The notes: generated from the sequence alone by a model not told the origin. Counted from the stretch's first letter, positions 26,490-36,244 are shown. The stretch is 64,000 nt of DNA from Sulfurimonas sp. (GCF_018698455.1 NZ_JABIOQ010000060.1:1-64000); one strand, 5' to 3'. Numbers and translations: made by a program.

Positions 26490-29207
26490 TTATTTTAACT
26501 GGCTCCAGTTATCGCCGATGTTAAGGCTTGCTTTGAGTGGAATGTTAAGTTCCATTATCTCTTCCATGATACTACGAAACTTAGCACCTAAAGCTTCAGC
26601 TTCTTCGGCTTTTACTTCAAAAATAAGTTCATCATGGATCTGAAGTAACATCTTCGCATTTAGGTTTTCATCTTCTATAATAGTATGGATTTTATTCATA
26701 CTTAGTTTTATAAGATCAGATGCACTTCCTTGAAAAACAGAGTTTACACTTTCTCGCTCATAAGCTGCTCTAAACATTGGTGTCGCGTTTTCATAGTCAA
26801 AATAACGACGGCGTTTGAGTAGTGTTTCTACATAACCCTGCTCTTTAGAAGTGTCTACAATAGAGCGAAAGTAAGTACGAACTGTTGGAAAAGATTCAAA
26901 ATACTTCTCAATAATCTCTTTTGCTTCTTTAGTAGTTATTTTCAGTGTATCTGAGAGTTTTTTTGGACCCATTCCATAAAGAAGTCCAAAGTTTACGGTT
27001 TTAGCGACACTACGTTTAGCGGGAGCTTCTTCTTCACCAAAAAGAACGATAGCCGTTTGAAGGTGAATATCTTTGTCCTCCTTAAACGCAGAGACTAAAA
27101 CACTATCCTCTGAATAGTGTGCAAGTAAACGTAGCTCTATTTGAGAATAATCTATACCTATAAGTTTTTTACCTTCGCCTGCCACAAATGCTTGACGAAT
27201 CTTTGCACCTAAAGGTGTTCTCGTAGGTATGTTTTGTAAGTTAGGGTTTTTAGAACTTAAACGTCCCGTAGCAGTTCCCGTCTGTACAAAAGACGTATGA
27301 ATACGGCTCTTTGAATCTTCACGACTTAGTTTTAAAAGTGGCTCTATGTAAGTAGAAAAAAGCTTATACACCTCACGGTACTCTAAAAGTTTAGGAATGA
27401 TCTCATGCTTCTCTCTAAGTCCACTTAAAACTTTCTCATCAGTTGAATATCCTGTCTTTGTTTTTTTACCTACAGGAAGCTCTAAAGTCTCAAAAAGTAT
27501 AACACCTAACTGTTTAGTCGAGTTAATGTTAAACTCGCTGCCAGCAAGCTCATATATACTTGTCGTTAAGTGTGAGAGTGTCTCTTTAACTTCAACTAAA
27601 AACTCTTCTAAGAAACTACTATTAACTTCTATACCCTCTTTCTCCATCTTTAAAAGTGTTTTTATAAAAGGAAATTCTAGTTCTCTAGCTTCATCTATAA
27701 GATGTGTCGCGTTTTGAAGTTCTAACTTTTCTAAGAAAACATTGTAAAGTTTTGCAGTGATGAAAGCATCTTCTGCTGCATACTGACAAGCATCTTCTAG
27801 TGCAACACCGGCAAAAGTCTCGCCTTTTTTTACCGTATCTTTAAACGCAACCATCTGATGACCTAAAAGTGCAGAAGATAGTTTATCAAGTGAAAGTGCC
27901 GACTCTGAGTTTATAAGCCAAGCTAAAATGATACTATCAGCATATACTTCTAAGCTATCATCTTCTAAGAAACGAGTAACGAAATGAAGGTCAAACTTAA
28001 TGTTATGTCCAACTACTTTTGAGTTAAAGATTTTTCTCATGGCAGACTTTGCATCTTCTTCGCTAATCTGTTCAGGTACACCTAGATAAAAATGAGCAAA
28101 AGGAACATAAAAAGCCTCTTTCTCGTTCGTACAAAAACTAAATCCAACTAGTTTATCTTTCTCGTAATCTAAACCTGTTGTCTCCGTATCAAACGCCACG
28201 ACTGTATCTGGTTTTAGTTTGTCTAGAATGGTGTTGAGAGTTTCTACATCTGTAACAAGAGTCGCTTTAAACTCTAGCTTCACACTACAGTCTTCTTCTT
28301 CAACATTTGCAACAGCACTTTCTCGTTTCTCATCACTCACTTGGTTTTTGGCATGAAGTACACGAAGTACGGCGTTTTGCTCATACTGGACAAGTTCATC
28401 ATAGATGTTAAGAAATGGATTCTCAACATTCATAGCATACTCTTCAAAGTCCATACTATCAAATACATCGCGTTTAAGAGTTACTAATTCCTTTGACATA
28501 TAGGCTTGATCTTTACATTCTATAAGCTTTTTTTGATTTGCGCCTTTTACTTCTTGGACATTTGCATAGACATTATCAAGTGTTCCATATGCTACTAAAA
28601 GTTTTTCAGCACCCACTTTTCCAATGCCTTTAACACCAGGAACATTATCTGCACTATCGCCGAGTATTGCCTGGTAGTCTGTAAACTGTTTTGCAGTAAC
28701 ACCATACTTATCAAAACAAGCTTTTTCATCCATACTCTTGCGTTTTATTGCATCTATAATAATTGTATTTTTATCATCATCTATAAGCTGGTAAAGATCT
28801 TTATCATGAGAAACAACACGAACACTGTAGCCTTTTTCTTGTGCTAAATGAACAACTGTAGCTATCATGTCATCAGCTTCAAAACCACTCATACCTAATG
28901 TTTTATAACCCATCTTATCTATCCATTCTATAGCGACTGGAAGTTGCATTGAAAGTTCTGGTGGAGGTGCAGAGCGATTGGCTTTGTAGTTAGGGTCTAT
29001 TTCATTACGAAAAGTATTCCCTTTTGTGTCTATTGCAAAAATGATGTAATCACTATCGTGATCTTTTTGCAGAGTAGAGATAAAGTTAGTAAAACCGGTT
29101 AAAAGACCTGTTGGAAAACCATCTTTGTTTTTAAGATGTTGAGGGAGAGCATAGAAACTTCTAAAAAAAAACCCAAAAGTATCTATTACTGTAACAGTTT
29201 TACTCAT
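26490..29207 (-). CDS. polA: DNA polymerase I
   Basis: A 905-residue family A polymerase with all three activities. It has an N-terminal 5' nuclease domain (IDTFGFFFRSF, DDMIATVVH, GDSADNVPGVKGIGKVGA) and a 3'-5' exonuclease domain with an intact FDTETTGLDYE. The polymerase domain carries SQIELRLLAHYS (motif A), KRSVAKTVNFGLLYGM (motif B) and QIHDELIFE (motif C). It fills gaps and removes RNA primers. I start it at MSKTVTV because GAGG sits 6 bases before that ATG; the listed ATG two codons earlier would leave no spacing. The start overlaps the HDOD gene stop by 8 bases. Confidence 0.97.
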   Translation of the reverse strand: MSKTVTVIDTFGFFFRSFYALPQHLKNKDGFPTGLLTGFTNFISTLQKDHDSDYIIFAIDTKGNTFRNEIDPNYKANRSAPPPELSMQLPVAIEWIDKMGYKTLGMSGFEADDMIATVVHLAQEKGYSVRVVSHDKDLYQLIDDDKNTIIIDAIKRKSMDEKACFDKYGVTAKQFTDYQAILGDSADNVPGVKGIGKVGAEKLLVAYGTLDNVYANVQEVKGANQKKLIECKDQAYMSKELVTLKRDVFDSMDFEEYAMNVENPFLNIYDELVQYEQNAVLRVLHAKNQVSDEKRESAVANVEEEDCSVKLEFKATLVTDVETLNTILDKLKPDTVVAFDTETTGLDYEKDKLVGFSFCTNEKEAFYVPFAHFYLGVPEQISEEDAKSAMRKIFNSKVVGHNIKFDLHFVTRFLEDDSLEVYADSIILAWLINSESALSLDKLSSALLGHQMVAFKDTVKKGETFAGVALEDACQYAAEDAFITAKLYNVFLEKLELQNATHLIDEARELEFPFIKTLLKMEKEGIEVNSSFLEEFLVEVKETLSHLTTSIYELAGSEFNINSTKQLGVILFETLELPVGKKTKTGYSTDEKVLSGLREKHEIIPKLLEYREVYKLFSTYIEPLLKLSREDSKSRIHTSFVQTGTATGRLSSKNPNLQNIPTRTPLGAKIRQAFVAGEGKKLIGIDYSQIELRLLAHYSEDSVLVSAFKEDKDIHLQTAIVLFGEEEAPAKRSVAKTVNFGLLYGMGPKKLSDTLKITTKEAKEIIEKYFESFPTVRTYFRSIVDTSKEQGYVETLLKRRRYFDYENATPMFRAAYERESVNSVFQGSASDLIKLSMNKIHTIIEDENLNAKMLLQIHDELIFEVKAEEAEALGAKFRSIMEEIMELNIPLKASLNIGDNWSQLK

Positions 29208-30024
29208 TCTCATCCTCTATAATATCTAACATATCATCAATTACATCTTCTAAAAGTTCATGGTTTAATCCAGCATCTCTGGCCTTAGTAAGTGCAAAGT
29301 TAATGGCATGGTCCGAAAATGGTTTATTTATTGGAAGTGCTGTTTTTACGATATTAAGAGCTACTGAATACTCTTTTATCTCTGCTGGTGCTTCATCTGG
29401 ATTATCCGCATACCTAATCATTTCTACAAATTGTTCACCAAAACCCCAGTGTGCAAAAACTTCAGCTGTAACTTCTGAACTTGAAACCTCTGCATATTCT
29501 CTTTCAACTTGTGCGATGTTCATAGTCATGTCTATTTCTGACTTAAAGCTTGTATCTTCATCTTCTTGAATTATATCATTAGAGATAAGAATCTTTCCCA
29601 TTTCTTGTAAAAATGCAGCAAGGTAGAGGTCCTCTGCCTTAGTCTTGTCTACTTTAGAATACCAGTTTAGTATAAGCTTTGCTTGTTTTTCGGAAACATT
29701 AGCAAAATCATCACTTGTAACACCATAAGCCTTCATATCAACATTAAGTAGTTTTCTCGCAGAGTTTCCAAGAGCGATTGTTCTTGTCATACTCATACCA
29801 AAGAGTGAAACAGCCTGTACTACATTTTTTATCTCTTTACCAAAACCATAAAGAGGTGAGTTAGCAGTCTTTAAAAGATTTGTAACAATCATAGGATCAG
29901 GTGCAATTACTTTTGCTAAATCATTTATAACTGATTCTACATCAGCATAAATACGATTTATATCCATAATAGTCTTTGAGAGAGGTGGAAGAGATTTTAT
30001 ACTATCAATAATTGAGCTTTTCAT
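29200..30024 (-). CDS. HDOD-domain protein
   Basis: A 274-residue protein covered by an HDOD domain: SLPPLSKTIMDINRIYAD, then LAKVIAPDPMIVTNLLKTANSPLYG, QAVSLFGMSMTRTIALG and later AAFLQEMGKILIS. HDOD proteins resemble HD phosphohydrolases but lack the catalytic HD pair and act in signalling. It overlaps polA by 8 bases and is probably co-transcribed, though a joint function is not implied. No partner domain is fused. Confidence 0.88.
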   Translation of the reverse strand: MKSSIIDSIKSLPPLSKTIMDINRIYADVESVINDLAKVIAPDPMIVTNLLKTANSPLYGFGKEIKNVVQAVSLFGMSMTRTIALGNSARKLLNVDMKAYGVTSDDFANVSEKQAKLILNWYSKVDKTKAEDLYLAAFLQEMGKILISNDIIQEDEDTSFKSEIDMTMNIAQVEREYAEVSSSEVTAEVFAHWGFGEQFVEMIRYADNPDEAPAEIKEYSVALNIVKTALPINKPFSDHAINFALTKARDAGLNHELLEDVIDDMLDIIEDENE

Positions 30025-30063
30025 TGGTTAAGAAGCCTTTTTTTGTTCCAATTATAGCATATA

Positions 30064-30771
30064 TTAATGACAATGTTGAGCAGATGGAGCAGGATCTTCT
30101 ATAAATAAATAACCTTTATAAATGGTAAAAGCACCATAGCCCAATACGGATACTGCTGATAGACTCATCATCATATTTCTAAAGCTTGTAGCAGTTGCAA
30201 GAGATGTTAAAAAACCTACTCCAAACATAGCAGGAATAGTACTTAAACCAAAAATAGCCATAACTAAAGCACCATATACTGGGTCAGCTGTCCCTACAGC
30301 CGTAATAGCAAAAAAGTAAACAAACCCACAAGGTAAAAGTCCATTTAGCATACCAAGAGCAAAAAAGCTACTATTGGACTTTGAGTTTAAAATTATTTTA
30401 AATGTCTTTTTATACAAGGTAGATGAGGAGAATGAGTGCTCTATCAGAGATAGAAACTTTAACTTTCCAAGAAGAGAAAGGCCAGCTAAAAGCATGGCTA
30501 CTCCAGCTACTATCAAGAGTATTCCCCTCGCATTTCCAGAAAACATTACTGTATTTCCTAAGACACCAAAGAGAGCCCCTAAGAAAGTGTATGTTAAAAC
30601 ACGACCTAAAGAGTAAAGAAGATGAGCTTGACTCTTTGAGACTATAGGACTCGCTGGATGAATTTTAATAGTCGTATATGCGACAACAATCCCCCCACAC
30701 ATACCTATACAATGTCCAAAAGAACCCAAAAATGCAATGCTGACAATACTAAATAAATCTATTGTTTCCAC
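30064..30771 (-). CDS. Sulfite exporter TauE/SafE-like membrane protein (COG2836)
   Basis: A 235-residue protein with about six membrane segments. The N-terminal GHCIGMCGGIVVAY motif and the later GLLPCGFVYFFAI are typical of the COG2836 group, often found beside cytochrome oxidase or copper genes in Campylobacterota and thought to handle metal or redox maturation. The last residues AQHCH could bind a metal ion. No oxidase genes are in view, so the role is open. Confidence 0.8.
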   Translation of the reverse strand: METIDLFSIVSIAFLGSFGHCIGMCGGIVVAYTTIKIHPASPIVSKSQAHLLYSLGRVLTYTFLGALFGVLGNTVMFSGNARGILLIVAGVAMLLAGLSLLGKLKFLSLIEHSFSSSTLYKKTFKIILNSKSNSSFFALGMLNGLLPCGFVYFFAITAVGTADPVYGALVMAIFGLSTIPAMFGVGFLTSLATATSFRNMMMSLSAVSVLGYGAFTIYKGYLFIEDPAPSAQHCH

Positions 30772-30841
30772 TTGTTACCTTGTCATAAATATTTTATTTT
30801 ATTTATTATAAAAAAATAATGTTACGTTAGTGTTAAATTCA

Positions 30842-31315
30842 CTACCTTTTAAACTTTCCCTTACCTCTATCATCATACTCTAAAAACTGATGTAAATCTT
30901 TGTGCATTACATCATCTAAAGAGTCCCAAATTTTTTGTTTTTGAGCATATCTGTTTAAGTTTTCTTTCTTAGACTTTTTTATATCACGTATAAGATAATG
31001 ATAGCGTACTATATTTTTTGTATATTCTCTTACGAAGGGCCATGATTTTATTATCTGATAACTTCTTTCTTCATGGTCAGTAAAACTCCACTCATGAAAT
31101 TCATAATCTTCTTTATCTTTTTTAAATGCACTATATGGTTTTCCTACATCATGAAGTAATGCAGCTGCTAAAAACTTAAAATCTCTAGCCTTAAGTACAT
31201 AGTAAGTCACACGAAGAGTATGTATTAATACACCATGCTGATGCCATTTGTTCTGTGTACAAAAAAGAGAGTTTAAAAAAGCAAATGAAAAGATCTTGTT
31301 ATTAACTTCACTCAT
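30842..31315 (-). CDS. HD-domain phosphohydrolase
   Basis: A 157-residue HD-domain protein. The metal ligands are present: H in WHQHGVLIHTLRV, the HD pair in AALLHDVGKP, and a further His in FTDHEERS, then a late RYHYLIRD. The domain alone makes up the whole protein. Its substrate is unknown. The start overlaps the xer stop by 4 bases, so it is the last gene of the yfgM-like/bamB-like/xer/HD operon. The C-terminus is strongly basic. Confidence 0.85.
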   Translation of the reverse strand: MSEVNNKIFSFAFLNSLFCTQNKWHQHGVLIHTLRVTYYVLKARDFKFLAAALLHDVGKPYSAFKKDKEDYEFHEWSFTDHEERSYQIIKSWPFVREYTKNIVRYHYLIRDIKKSKKENLNRYAQKQKIWDSLDDVMHKDLHQFLEYDDRGKGKFKR

Positions 31316-32139
31316 AAAGACTCCTTTGTCATTGGGTGGTAAACATCAACAGTATCTTTTAAATCCTGTTTTTGTATATGTGTATATATCTGTGTACTCA
31401 AAAGCGAGGAGTGCCCTAGTAACTCTTGGACAACTCGCAAGTCTGCTCCTCCTGTTATCAAGGAAGTTGCATAAGAATGTCTTAACACATGAGGAGATAC
31501 ACCTAAGTACTTCTGTGTTATTTTGTAAGCACTTATTCGACTTAACTTCTCTCCTCTGTAATTACACCATATATACTCTTTATCTACACTAAGCATATCA
31601 AGGTAGTTTTTTATTTCATCTTTAGCAATTTTCGCCAAAGGGACTACTCTCTCTTTTTCACCTTTAGCGTGTCTTATGTAAAGCCACTCGTCTTCTATAT
31701 CGTTACGACTTATCTCCAAGCATTCACTAATTCGTGCCCCACTTGCATACAAAAAAAGCATAAGTGCATAATCTCTCTGACCTAAGACACTAGTCCTATC
31801 ACACATATCTAGACCAGTTTGTATCTTCTCATAAGACAAAAACTTTGGTAAAAGTTTAGGTATTTTTGCAAACTTCAGTTTACTCTTTTGAGTCTGAAAT
31901 CTTTGTTTATAACAGAAGTCAAAAAAAGCATTTATAGAGGATAGTTTTCGGTTGAGTGTGCGCTTATTTTTATAAAAACTCAAAACAGCTAGAAGCTTAG
32001 GTGAATCAAGTTCTATAAGAGGTTTTTTTGCATTTTCTTCAACCATCAGAAGGTCATTTTTATAAGCTTCTACAGTTTTCTTACTAAGTGCCTTTGTGAC
32101 ACTTATATACTCTAAGAATGCCTCTAACTCTTTTGACAT
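31312..32139 (-). CDS. Tyrosine recombinase, Xer-like
   Basis: A 275-residue site-specific recombinase with a complete active site: Arg in GARISECLE, Lys in HAKGEKERVVPL, the HxxR box in HVLRHSYATS, His in LLGHSSLLS and Tyr in TQIYTH. It has the SAM-like N-terminal domain and XerC/D length, shorter than H. pylori XerH (about 360). It could resolve chromosome dimers at dif or be a second recombinase. It lies inside an operon with cell-envelope genes, overlapping bamB-like by 1 base and the HD gene by 4, which argues for a host gene rather than a mobile element. Confidence 0.85.
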   Translation of the reverse strand: MSKELEAFLEYISVTKALSKKTVEAYKNDLLMVEENAKKPLIELDSPKLLAVLSFYKNKRTLNRKLSSINAFFDFCYKQRFQTQKSKLKFAKIPKLLPKFLSYEKIQTGLDMCDRTSVLGQRDYALMLFLYASGARISECLEISRNDIEDEWLYIRHAKGEKERVVPLAKIAKDEIKNYLDMLSVDKEYIWCNYRGEKLSRISAYKITQKYLGVSPHVLRHSYATSLITGGADLRVVQELLGHSSLLSTQIYTHIQKQDLKDTVDVYHPMTKESL

Positions 32140-33131
32140 TACTCTGTAAGTATTTTTTTATTATCTATATAAAAATCTTTATCAGTTGTAAATATAAACC
32201 CATCGTCAAAATCTACTTCATGAACAGTGTACTCGAAACTATTTTTATCAAGGATTATCATATATCCCTCTTTTTCTAAAACATAAATTTTATCTCCATT
32301 TGAGACAACCCCATAAAAGTGTGCAAAAGGAAACTTCTCTTTAAGCACCACCTGAAGGTCTGAAGTTAAAGATAAAACTTCTCCCTGCTTAGTCGTGATA
32401 AAAATATTTGTCTCATCATAAGCTATATTTCTTATTTCATACTTTTCACGGATTTCTTCTTGTGCTAGGGAAAGTATTTTATGTCCAGTTGCAGCTATTA
32501 TTTTATTTTTAAGGATATTTAATGAAATTATATTGTTAAAGTTATCTTCTGAAGATACTATAATAGTTCTCAGTCTTTTTTTAAGTTCACTATTTACGAT
32601 GACAATTTTACCATCAAGTGTTGCGAACAGAACAAGACCTTTCATAAAGTGTGGATTTACTATACGAGAGTCGGAAGCTATAAACTTTGCCCCTGCCTCT
32701 TTAAAAAGAAGCTTTTTAGATTCTAAACTATAAAGTGCTATTTCATTATCAGCAAAGAGAACAGCCACTTCATCGTCTTTTACACTTGCCCCAGCGATTG
32801 TCTTTTCTAAAACAAGCTTTTTTACTAGTGTTTTATCTTCTTTAGATGTAAGATATAAATTCCCATCTATTGAGGCACTTATTACCCAACCATCACTTAG
32901 TGAAATAAGACGGTTAGAAGCATTTATATCTGCATCGATTATACCCTCTTTGGTAAGCACCTGTAAATTTTCCAAGAGTGCCACATTTGAAGAAGTATCA
33001 ATAATGTCTTTTTTCTCGTCTTCATACTTCTCCCAATCACTTCCTAGTTTTTTAGGTTCGAAAACTTGTTTTGTACTACAAGCTGAAAAAAGAAATACCA
33101 AAGGTAATAAAATAAAAAAATATTTATTCAA
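32139..33131 (-). CDS. BamB-like beta-propeller lipoprotein
   Basis: A 330-residue lipoprotein precursor with lipobox LFSACST. The mature part is a run of short beta-strand units with a repeated pattern (DGNLYLTSKEDKTLV, DNEIALYSLESKKLL, DGKIVIVNSELKKRL, QGEVLSLTSDLQ), consistent with a PQQ-type beta-propeller like BamB. The upstream neighbour is YfgM-like, the same pair order as E. coli yfgM-bamB, which strengthens the reading. BamB helps insert outer-membrane proteins. Sequence identity to known BamB is too low to be sure by eye. Confidence 0.6.
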   Translation of the reverse strand: MNKYFFILLPLVFLFSACSTKQVFEPKKLGSDWEKYEDEKKDIIDTSSNVALLENLQVLTKEGIIDADINASNRLISLSDGWVISASIDGNLYLTSKEDKTLVKKLVLEKTIAGASVKDDEVAVLFADNEIALYSLESKKLLFKEAGAKFIASDSRIVNPHFMKGLVLFATLDGKIVIVNSELKKRLRTIIVSSEDNFNNIISLNILKNKIIAATGHKILSLAQEEIREKYEIRNIAYDETNIFITTKQGEVLSLTSDLQVVLKEKFPFAHFYGVVSNGDKIYVLEKEGYMIILDKNSFEYTVHEVDFDDGFIFTTDKDFYIDNKKILTE

Positions 33132-33135
33132 AACT

Positions 33136-33732
33136 CTACTTTACCCCGTAGTGCATCAATGCTTTTGCTACTTGGGAAAGAGGAGAATCGACGCTAATCA
33201 TACTTAGCTTCCGCTGTGCCTCATCTATTTTTTGAGTATTTATCAGTTTTACTGCACTTAGTACCTGTGCTAAGTCTCTATAAACAGCATCTTGCTTACT
33301 TGAGTAAGCATTAAGAGCAGAAACATCAGCAGAATTTTGAGCCAACTCATATGATGCTAAATCACCAATAAGAGGTGACTCAGAATTTTTAAGTTTTTCT
33401 AAACTCGCTATATCTTTCTGTGCTATAGCCTGAGAATACAACCATGCATCACTTAACACTGGACTTAGAGATTTAAGTTCATCAAGTGCCACACTGTTCG
33501 CAGGATTTATTTGAAGTTCGTTTAGTGCTTTATTTGTTGCTTTTAAAGTATTTTGCTCATTTATCGTATATGCTATATTACCTGCAACAAAAAAGACAAC
33601 AGCCACCACAGAACCTATCATAAGGCCCTTATACTTTTTAACAAATCTTTCTGTCATTACCGCTTTTTCAAAAAACTTTTCTTCTGAATTTAGCTCTTCT
33701 TTTACCATCTGTATATCGTTTTTAATACTCAA
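33136..33732 (-). CDS. YfgM-like membrane-anchored tetratricopeptide protein
   Basis: A 198-residue protein with a cytoplasmic N-terminus, one membrane segment (YKGLMIGSVVAVVFFVAGNIAY, about 34-55) and a periplasmic helical domain of TPR-like repeats. This is the build of YfgM, an ancillary SecYEG/PpiD chaperone. It is the first gene of the operon, 4 bases before the BamB-like gene. The assignment rests on build and synteny. Confidence 0.55.
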   Translation of the reverse strand: MSIKNDIQMVKEELNSEEKFFEKAVMTERFVKKYKGLMIGSVVAVVFFVAGNIAYTINEQNTLKATNKALNELQINPANSVALDELKSLSPVLSDAWLYSQAIAQKDIASLEKLKNSESPLIGDLASYELAQNSADVSALNAYSSKQDAVYRDLAQVLSAVKLINTQKIDEAQRKLSMISVDSPLSQVAKALMHYGVK

Positions 33733-33794
33733 AAATTATCCTTCTTTATCTATATTATTAAAAGTTCATTATGTTATCGAATATTGTGTTAAAG

Positions 33795-33816
33795 TTTTAT
33801 CAAATATATGATAAAA
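33795..33816. promoter_or_regulatory. Palindrome in the yfgM-like/gatC divergent region
   Basis: TTTTATCA-aatata-TGATAAAA has 8-base perfect arms and lies about 40 bases before gatC and 60 before the yfgM-like gene. TATGAT at its right side could serve as a -10 box for gatC. It may be an operator or just an AT-rich promoter element. Confidence 0.35.
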
Positions 33817-33853
33817 TTAAACAAAATGAATAACAATCAAAATAGGAAATACA

Positions 33854-34144
33854 ATGCAAGTAGACAATGAACTTCTTAAAAAACTAGAAAAATTATCTTT
33901 TTTAAAAGTTAGCGATGATAAACGCGAAGACATCCTCTGCGAGCTTTCTGAAATAGTAAACTTTGTAGATAACCTTAGTGGACTTGATACAGATGGTGTT
34001 GATAATAACTTTGCGATGAGTGACAAGAGCACACAACTCAGAGAAGACACGATTGTTTCAAGTACCAGTGTTAGTGAAGATATTTTAAAAAATGCTCCTA
34101 ATAGTGGTGACGATTTCTTTATCGTTCCAAAAATTATCGATTAA
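33854..34144 (+). CDS. gatC: Asp/Glu-tRNA amidotransferase subunit C
   Basis: A 96-residue GatC. It has LLKKLEKLSFLKVSDDKRE, LSEIVNFVDNLSGLDTDGV, the LREDTI stretch and a final FIVPKII, which bind GatA. With GatA and GatB it converts misacylated Glu-tRNAGln and Asp-tRNAAsn to the correct amides. gatA and gatB are elsewhere. First of a gatC/arsC-like/pilT run with 5-base spacing. Confidence 0.94.
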   Translation: MQVDNELLKKLEKLSFLKVSDDKREDILCELSEIVNFVDNLSGLDTDGVDNNFAMSDKSTQLREDTIVSSTSVSEDILKNAPNSGDDFFIVPKIID

Positions 34145-34149
34145 ATACT

Positions 34150-34491
34150 ATGATAACTATTTATGGTATTAAGAACTGCGACAGTGTAAAAAAAGCAGTT
34201 TCATTCTTTAAAAACAACAATATTCCTTACGAAATCTTCGATTTTAAAACACAAAAGCTATCTTGTGATACAATATCCAGATGGCTTACTAAAACAGATA
34301 TGAAAACTCTTTTTAATGCAAGAAGTACCACATATAGAAACTTAAAGCTTAAAGAGTTAAACCTTAATGAAGAAGAACAAGAGAAGTGGCTCTGCAAAGA
34401 AAACCTGCTCATTAAGCGTCCAGTCATTGAGTATAAAGATGAAGTTATTGTAGGCTTTAAAGAAGAAATTTATACAAGGATTTTTAAATGA
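34150..34491 (+). CDS. ArsC/Spx-family thioredoxin-fold protein
   Basis: A 113-residue ArsC-like protein starting MITIYGIKNCDSVKKAVSFF, with one active-site-like Cys (NCDS), and closing LLIKRPVIEYKDEVIVGF, the conserved R-P loop. It lacks the extra Cys residues of true arsenate reductases and resembles the YffB/Spx group of unknown reductase function. The start is 5 bases after gatC, and the stop overlaps pilT by 4 bases (ATGA). Confidence 0.88.
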   Translation: MITIYGIKNCDSVKKAVSFFKNNNIPYEIFDFKTQKLSCDTISRWLTKTDMKTLFNARSTTYRNLKLKELNLNEEEQEKWLCKENLLIKRPVIEYKDEVIVGFKEEIYTRIFK

Positions 34492-35582
34492 GTGAAGAAG
34501 TACCAACAGAGCCTAGTAAAAAACTAGATATAAAGAAACTCCTCAAGAGTGTTCTCGCATTTAAGTCATCTGACCTTCACCTCGTCGTAGGAAGTGAACC
34601 ACAGATAAGAATAGACAAAGAGCTTAGAGCCCTGAATCTTCCAGTTATGGATGCTAAAGACATAGAAGAAATGGCATATTCACTTCTCGAAGAGAAACAA
34701 AAAAAGGTATTTGAAGAAGAAAATGAACTAGACTTTTCATTTGAACTTACTGATATTGGGCGTTTTCGTGCGAACTATTATCGTACTATTCACGGTATTG
34801 CTTGTGCCTTTCGTATGATTCCTATTGAGATTCCTACGCTTGATGATTATGGAAATCCTCCAATCTTTAAAGAACTTATTAAAAAAGAAAAAGGGCTAAT
34901 ACTGGTAACGGGACCAACAGGTTCTGGTAAATCAACAACTCTTGCTTCAATGCTTCATGAGATCAATAGAACAGAACGCCGTCATATTATCACAGTTGAA
35001 GATCCGGTGGAGTTTGTACATAAAAATGATAAATCGCTCTTTTCACAACGTGATGTAGGAACAAATACTAAATCTTTCGCAGCAGCCCTTAAGTATGCAC
35101 TAAGACAAGATCCAGATATTATCCTCATTGGGGAAATGCGTGACGCTGAAACTATTAGTGCCGCGTTAACAGCTGCTGAAACAGGTCACTTAGTTTTTGG
35201 AACACTCCATACTAACTCTGCACCAGGTACTATTAACCGTATTATCGATGTTTTTGTTGGAGAAGAACAGGGTCAGGTGCGTGCACAACTTGCAACTTCA
35301 CTGATAGCGGTAATTTCACAGACACTTATTCCTATAATAGGAAGTGGAAAAGTTGCAACACAAGAGATTCTCATTACAAATCCTGCGATTCAAAATCAAA
35401 TTCGTGAAGATAAAGTACACCAAATCTACTCTCAAATGCAACTAAACCAACAAGAGACTAAAATGACAACACAAACACAACAACTATTAGACCTACTTAG
35501 CAAGAATATCATCTCTAAAGAGAATGCTATTAAAAATGCGAATAGACCAGAAGAGATAGCCAAAGCATTAAGGGATCTTTAA
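34488..35582 (+). CDS. pilT: Twitching motility ATPase PilT
   Basis: A 364-residue retraction ATPase of type IV pili. Walker A is GPTGSGKSTTLASML, the Asp box is EDPVEFVH, Walker B is DPDIILIGEMRD, and the His box is TGHLVFGTLHTNSA. The N-terminal part (KSSDLHLVVGSEPQIRI) is the PilT PAS-like domain. Length matches PilT rather than PilB. No other pilus genes are in view. It is last in the gatC/arsC-like/pilT run and is followed by a long gene-poor region. Confidence 0.93.
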   Translation: MSEEVPTEPSKKLDIKKLLKSVLAFKSSDLHLVVGSEPQIRIDKELRALNLPVMDAKDIEEMAYSLLEEKQKKVFEEENELDFSFELTDIGRFRANYYRTIHGIACAFRMIPIEIPTLDDYGNPPIFKELIKKEKGLILVTGPTGSGKSTTLASMLHEINRTERRHIITVEDPVEFVHKNDKSLFSQRDVGTNTKSFAAALKYALRQDPDIILIGEMRDAETISAALTAAETGHLVFGTLHTNSAPGTINRIIDVFVGEEQGQVRAQLATSLIAVISQTLIPIIGSGKVATQEILITNPAIQNQIREDKVHQIYSQMQLNQQETKMTTQTQQLLDLLSKNIISKENAIKNANRPEEIAKALRDL

Positions 35583-36244
35583 AAATCTCTACAGACATAT
35601 ATTACTAAGTTTAAAATCTTTATGTTTTATTTTAAAAAAAAGATGATAAAAGGTTGCTTATGGATGATGAAATAATCCAAAAGCAGCAGTTGCTAAAAAG
35701 ACCTCTCTCCTTAATAAATTTAATAGTGAACTTGCAAGAAATATATTCTTTGACAAAGATGAGATAAGAGGAATCATCTTAGAACTCTCAAAATAAACTC
35801 CACGTATTTCATCAAATACATAGTCAGTCCTGAAAAACTAACTTTTACTAAAATATCCTAAAATAATTTCACTTATTATTTAGCAAAGAGATTTTTCATC
35901 AAGAATAAATATTGAAGGAGTAGGATGCTTTTTTGTATTTCTTCCATAGCTCTCATAATCAAAGAAATATCTCCTAAAAAAACTGCATAAAAGTAGATAT
36001 TCATCCACTTCTTAAGATTAAATGATTTTACAGATCATATAAATTAGTAGAATTTTTAAGTATATACATAAAATAGAATTGGCGTGTTCAAATGTTTTGA
36101 AAGTAATTGGGACTAAGTAAACAAAATGATTATTCGTAATTTAAAACTACAAAGATGTACCCTAGGAAGTACCCTAATGAAAACTTAAACGATAAGTTGA
36201 TTTTTAAAATGTGATTGAAGTGCCTAGTTTAGGCGGTTTGTAAG
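35583..36244. other. Gene-poor region between pilT and the CAU tRNA
   Basis: These 660 bases hold no intact gene I can defend. A 40-codon open stretch on the plus strand (35675-35796) ends DEIRGIILELSK and may be a gene tail. On the minus strand short open stretches are broken by stops. GTACCCTA occurs twice (36157-36164 and 36169-36176), and that stretch read leftward gives LGYFLGYIF. The region lies at the 3' side of a tRNA, a common landing place for mobile elements, so decayed insertions are likely. Confidence 0.4.

Noticed and set aside
26462-26510. Possible bidirectional terminator between the FhlB gene and polA
   Set aside because: AAATAA/TTATTT pairs over six A-T bases with a 2-base loop, too weak for a terminator call.
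35658-35796. Small ORF starting MDDEIIQKQQ between pilT and the tRNA
   Set aside because: The frame closes within about 30 codons, and the neighbouring frame carries the longer scrap. No ribosome site or family match, so no gene is called.
36121-36180. GTACCCTA repeat read leftward as LGYFLGYIF, a possible integrase tail
   Set aside because: Only about 17 codons are open and no catalytic motif is visible, so it is not enough to name an integrase.
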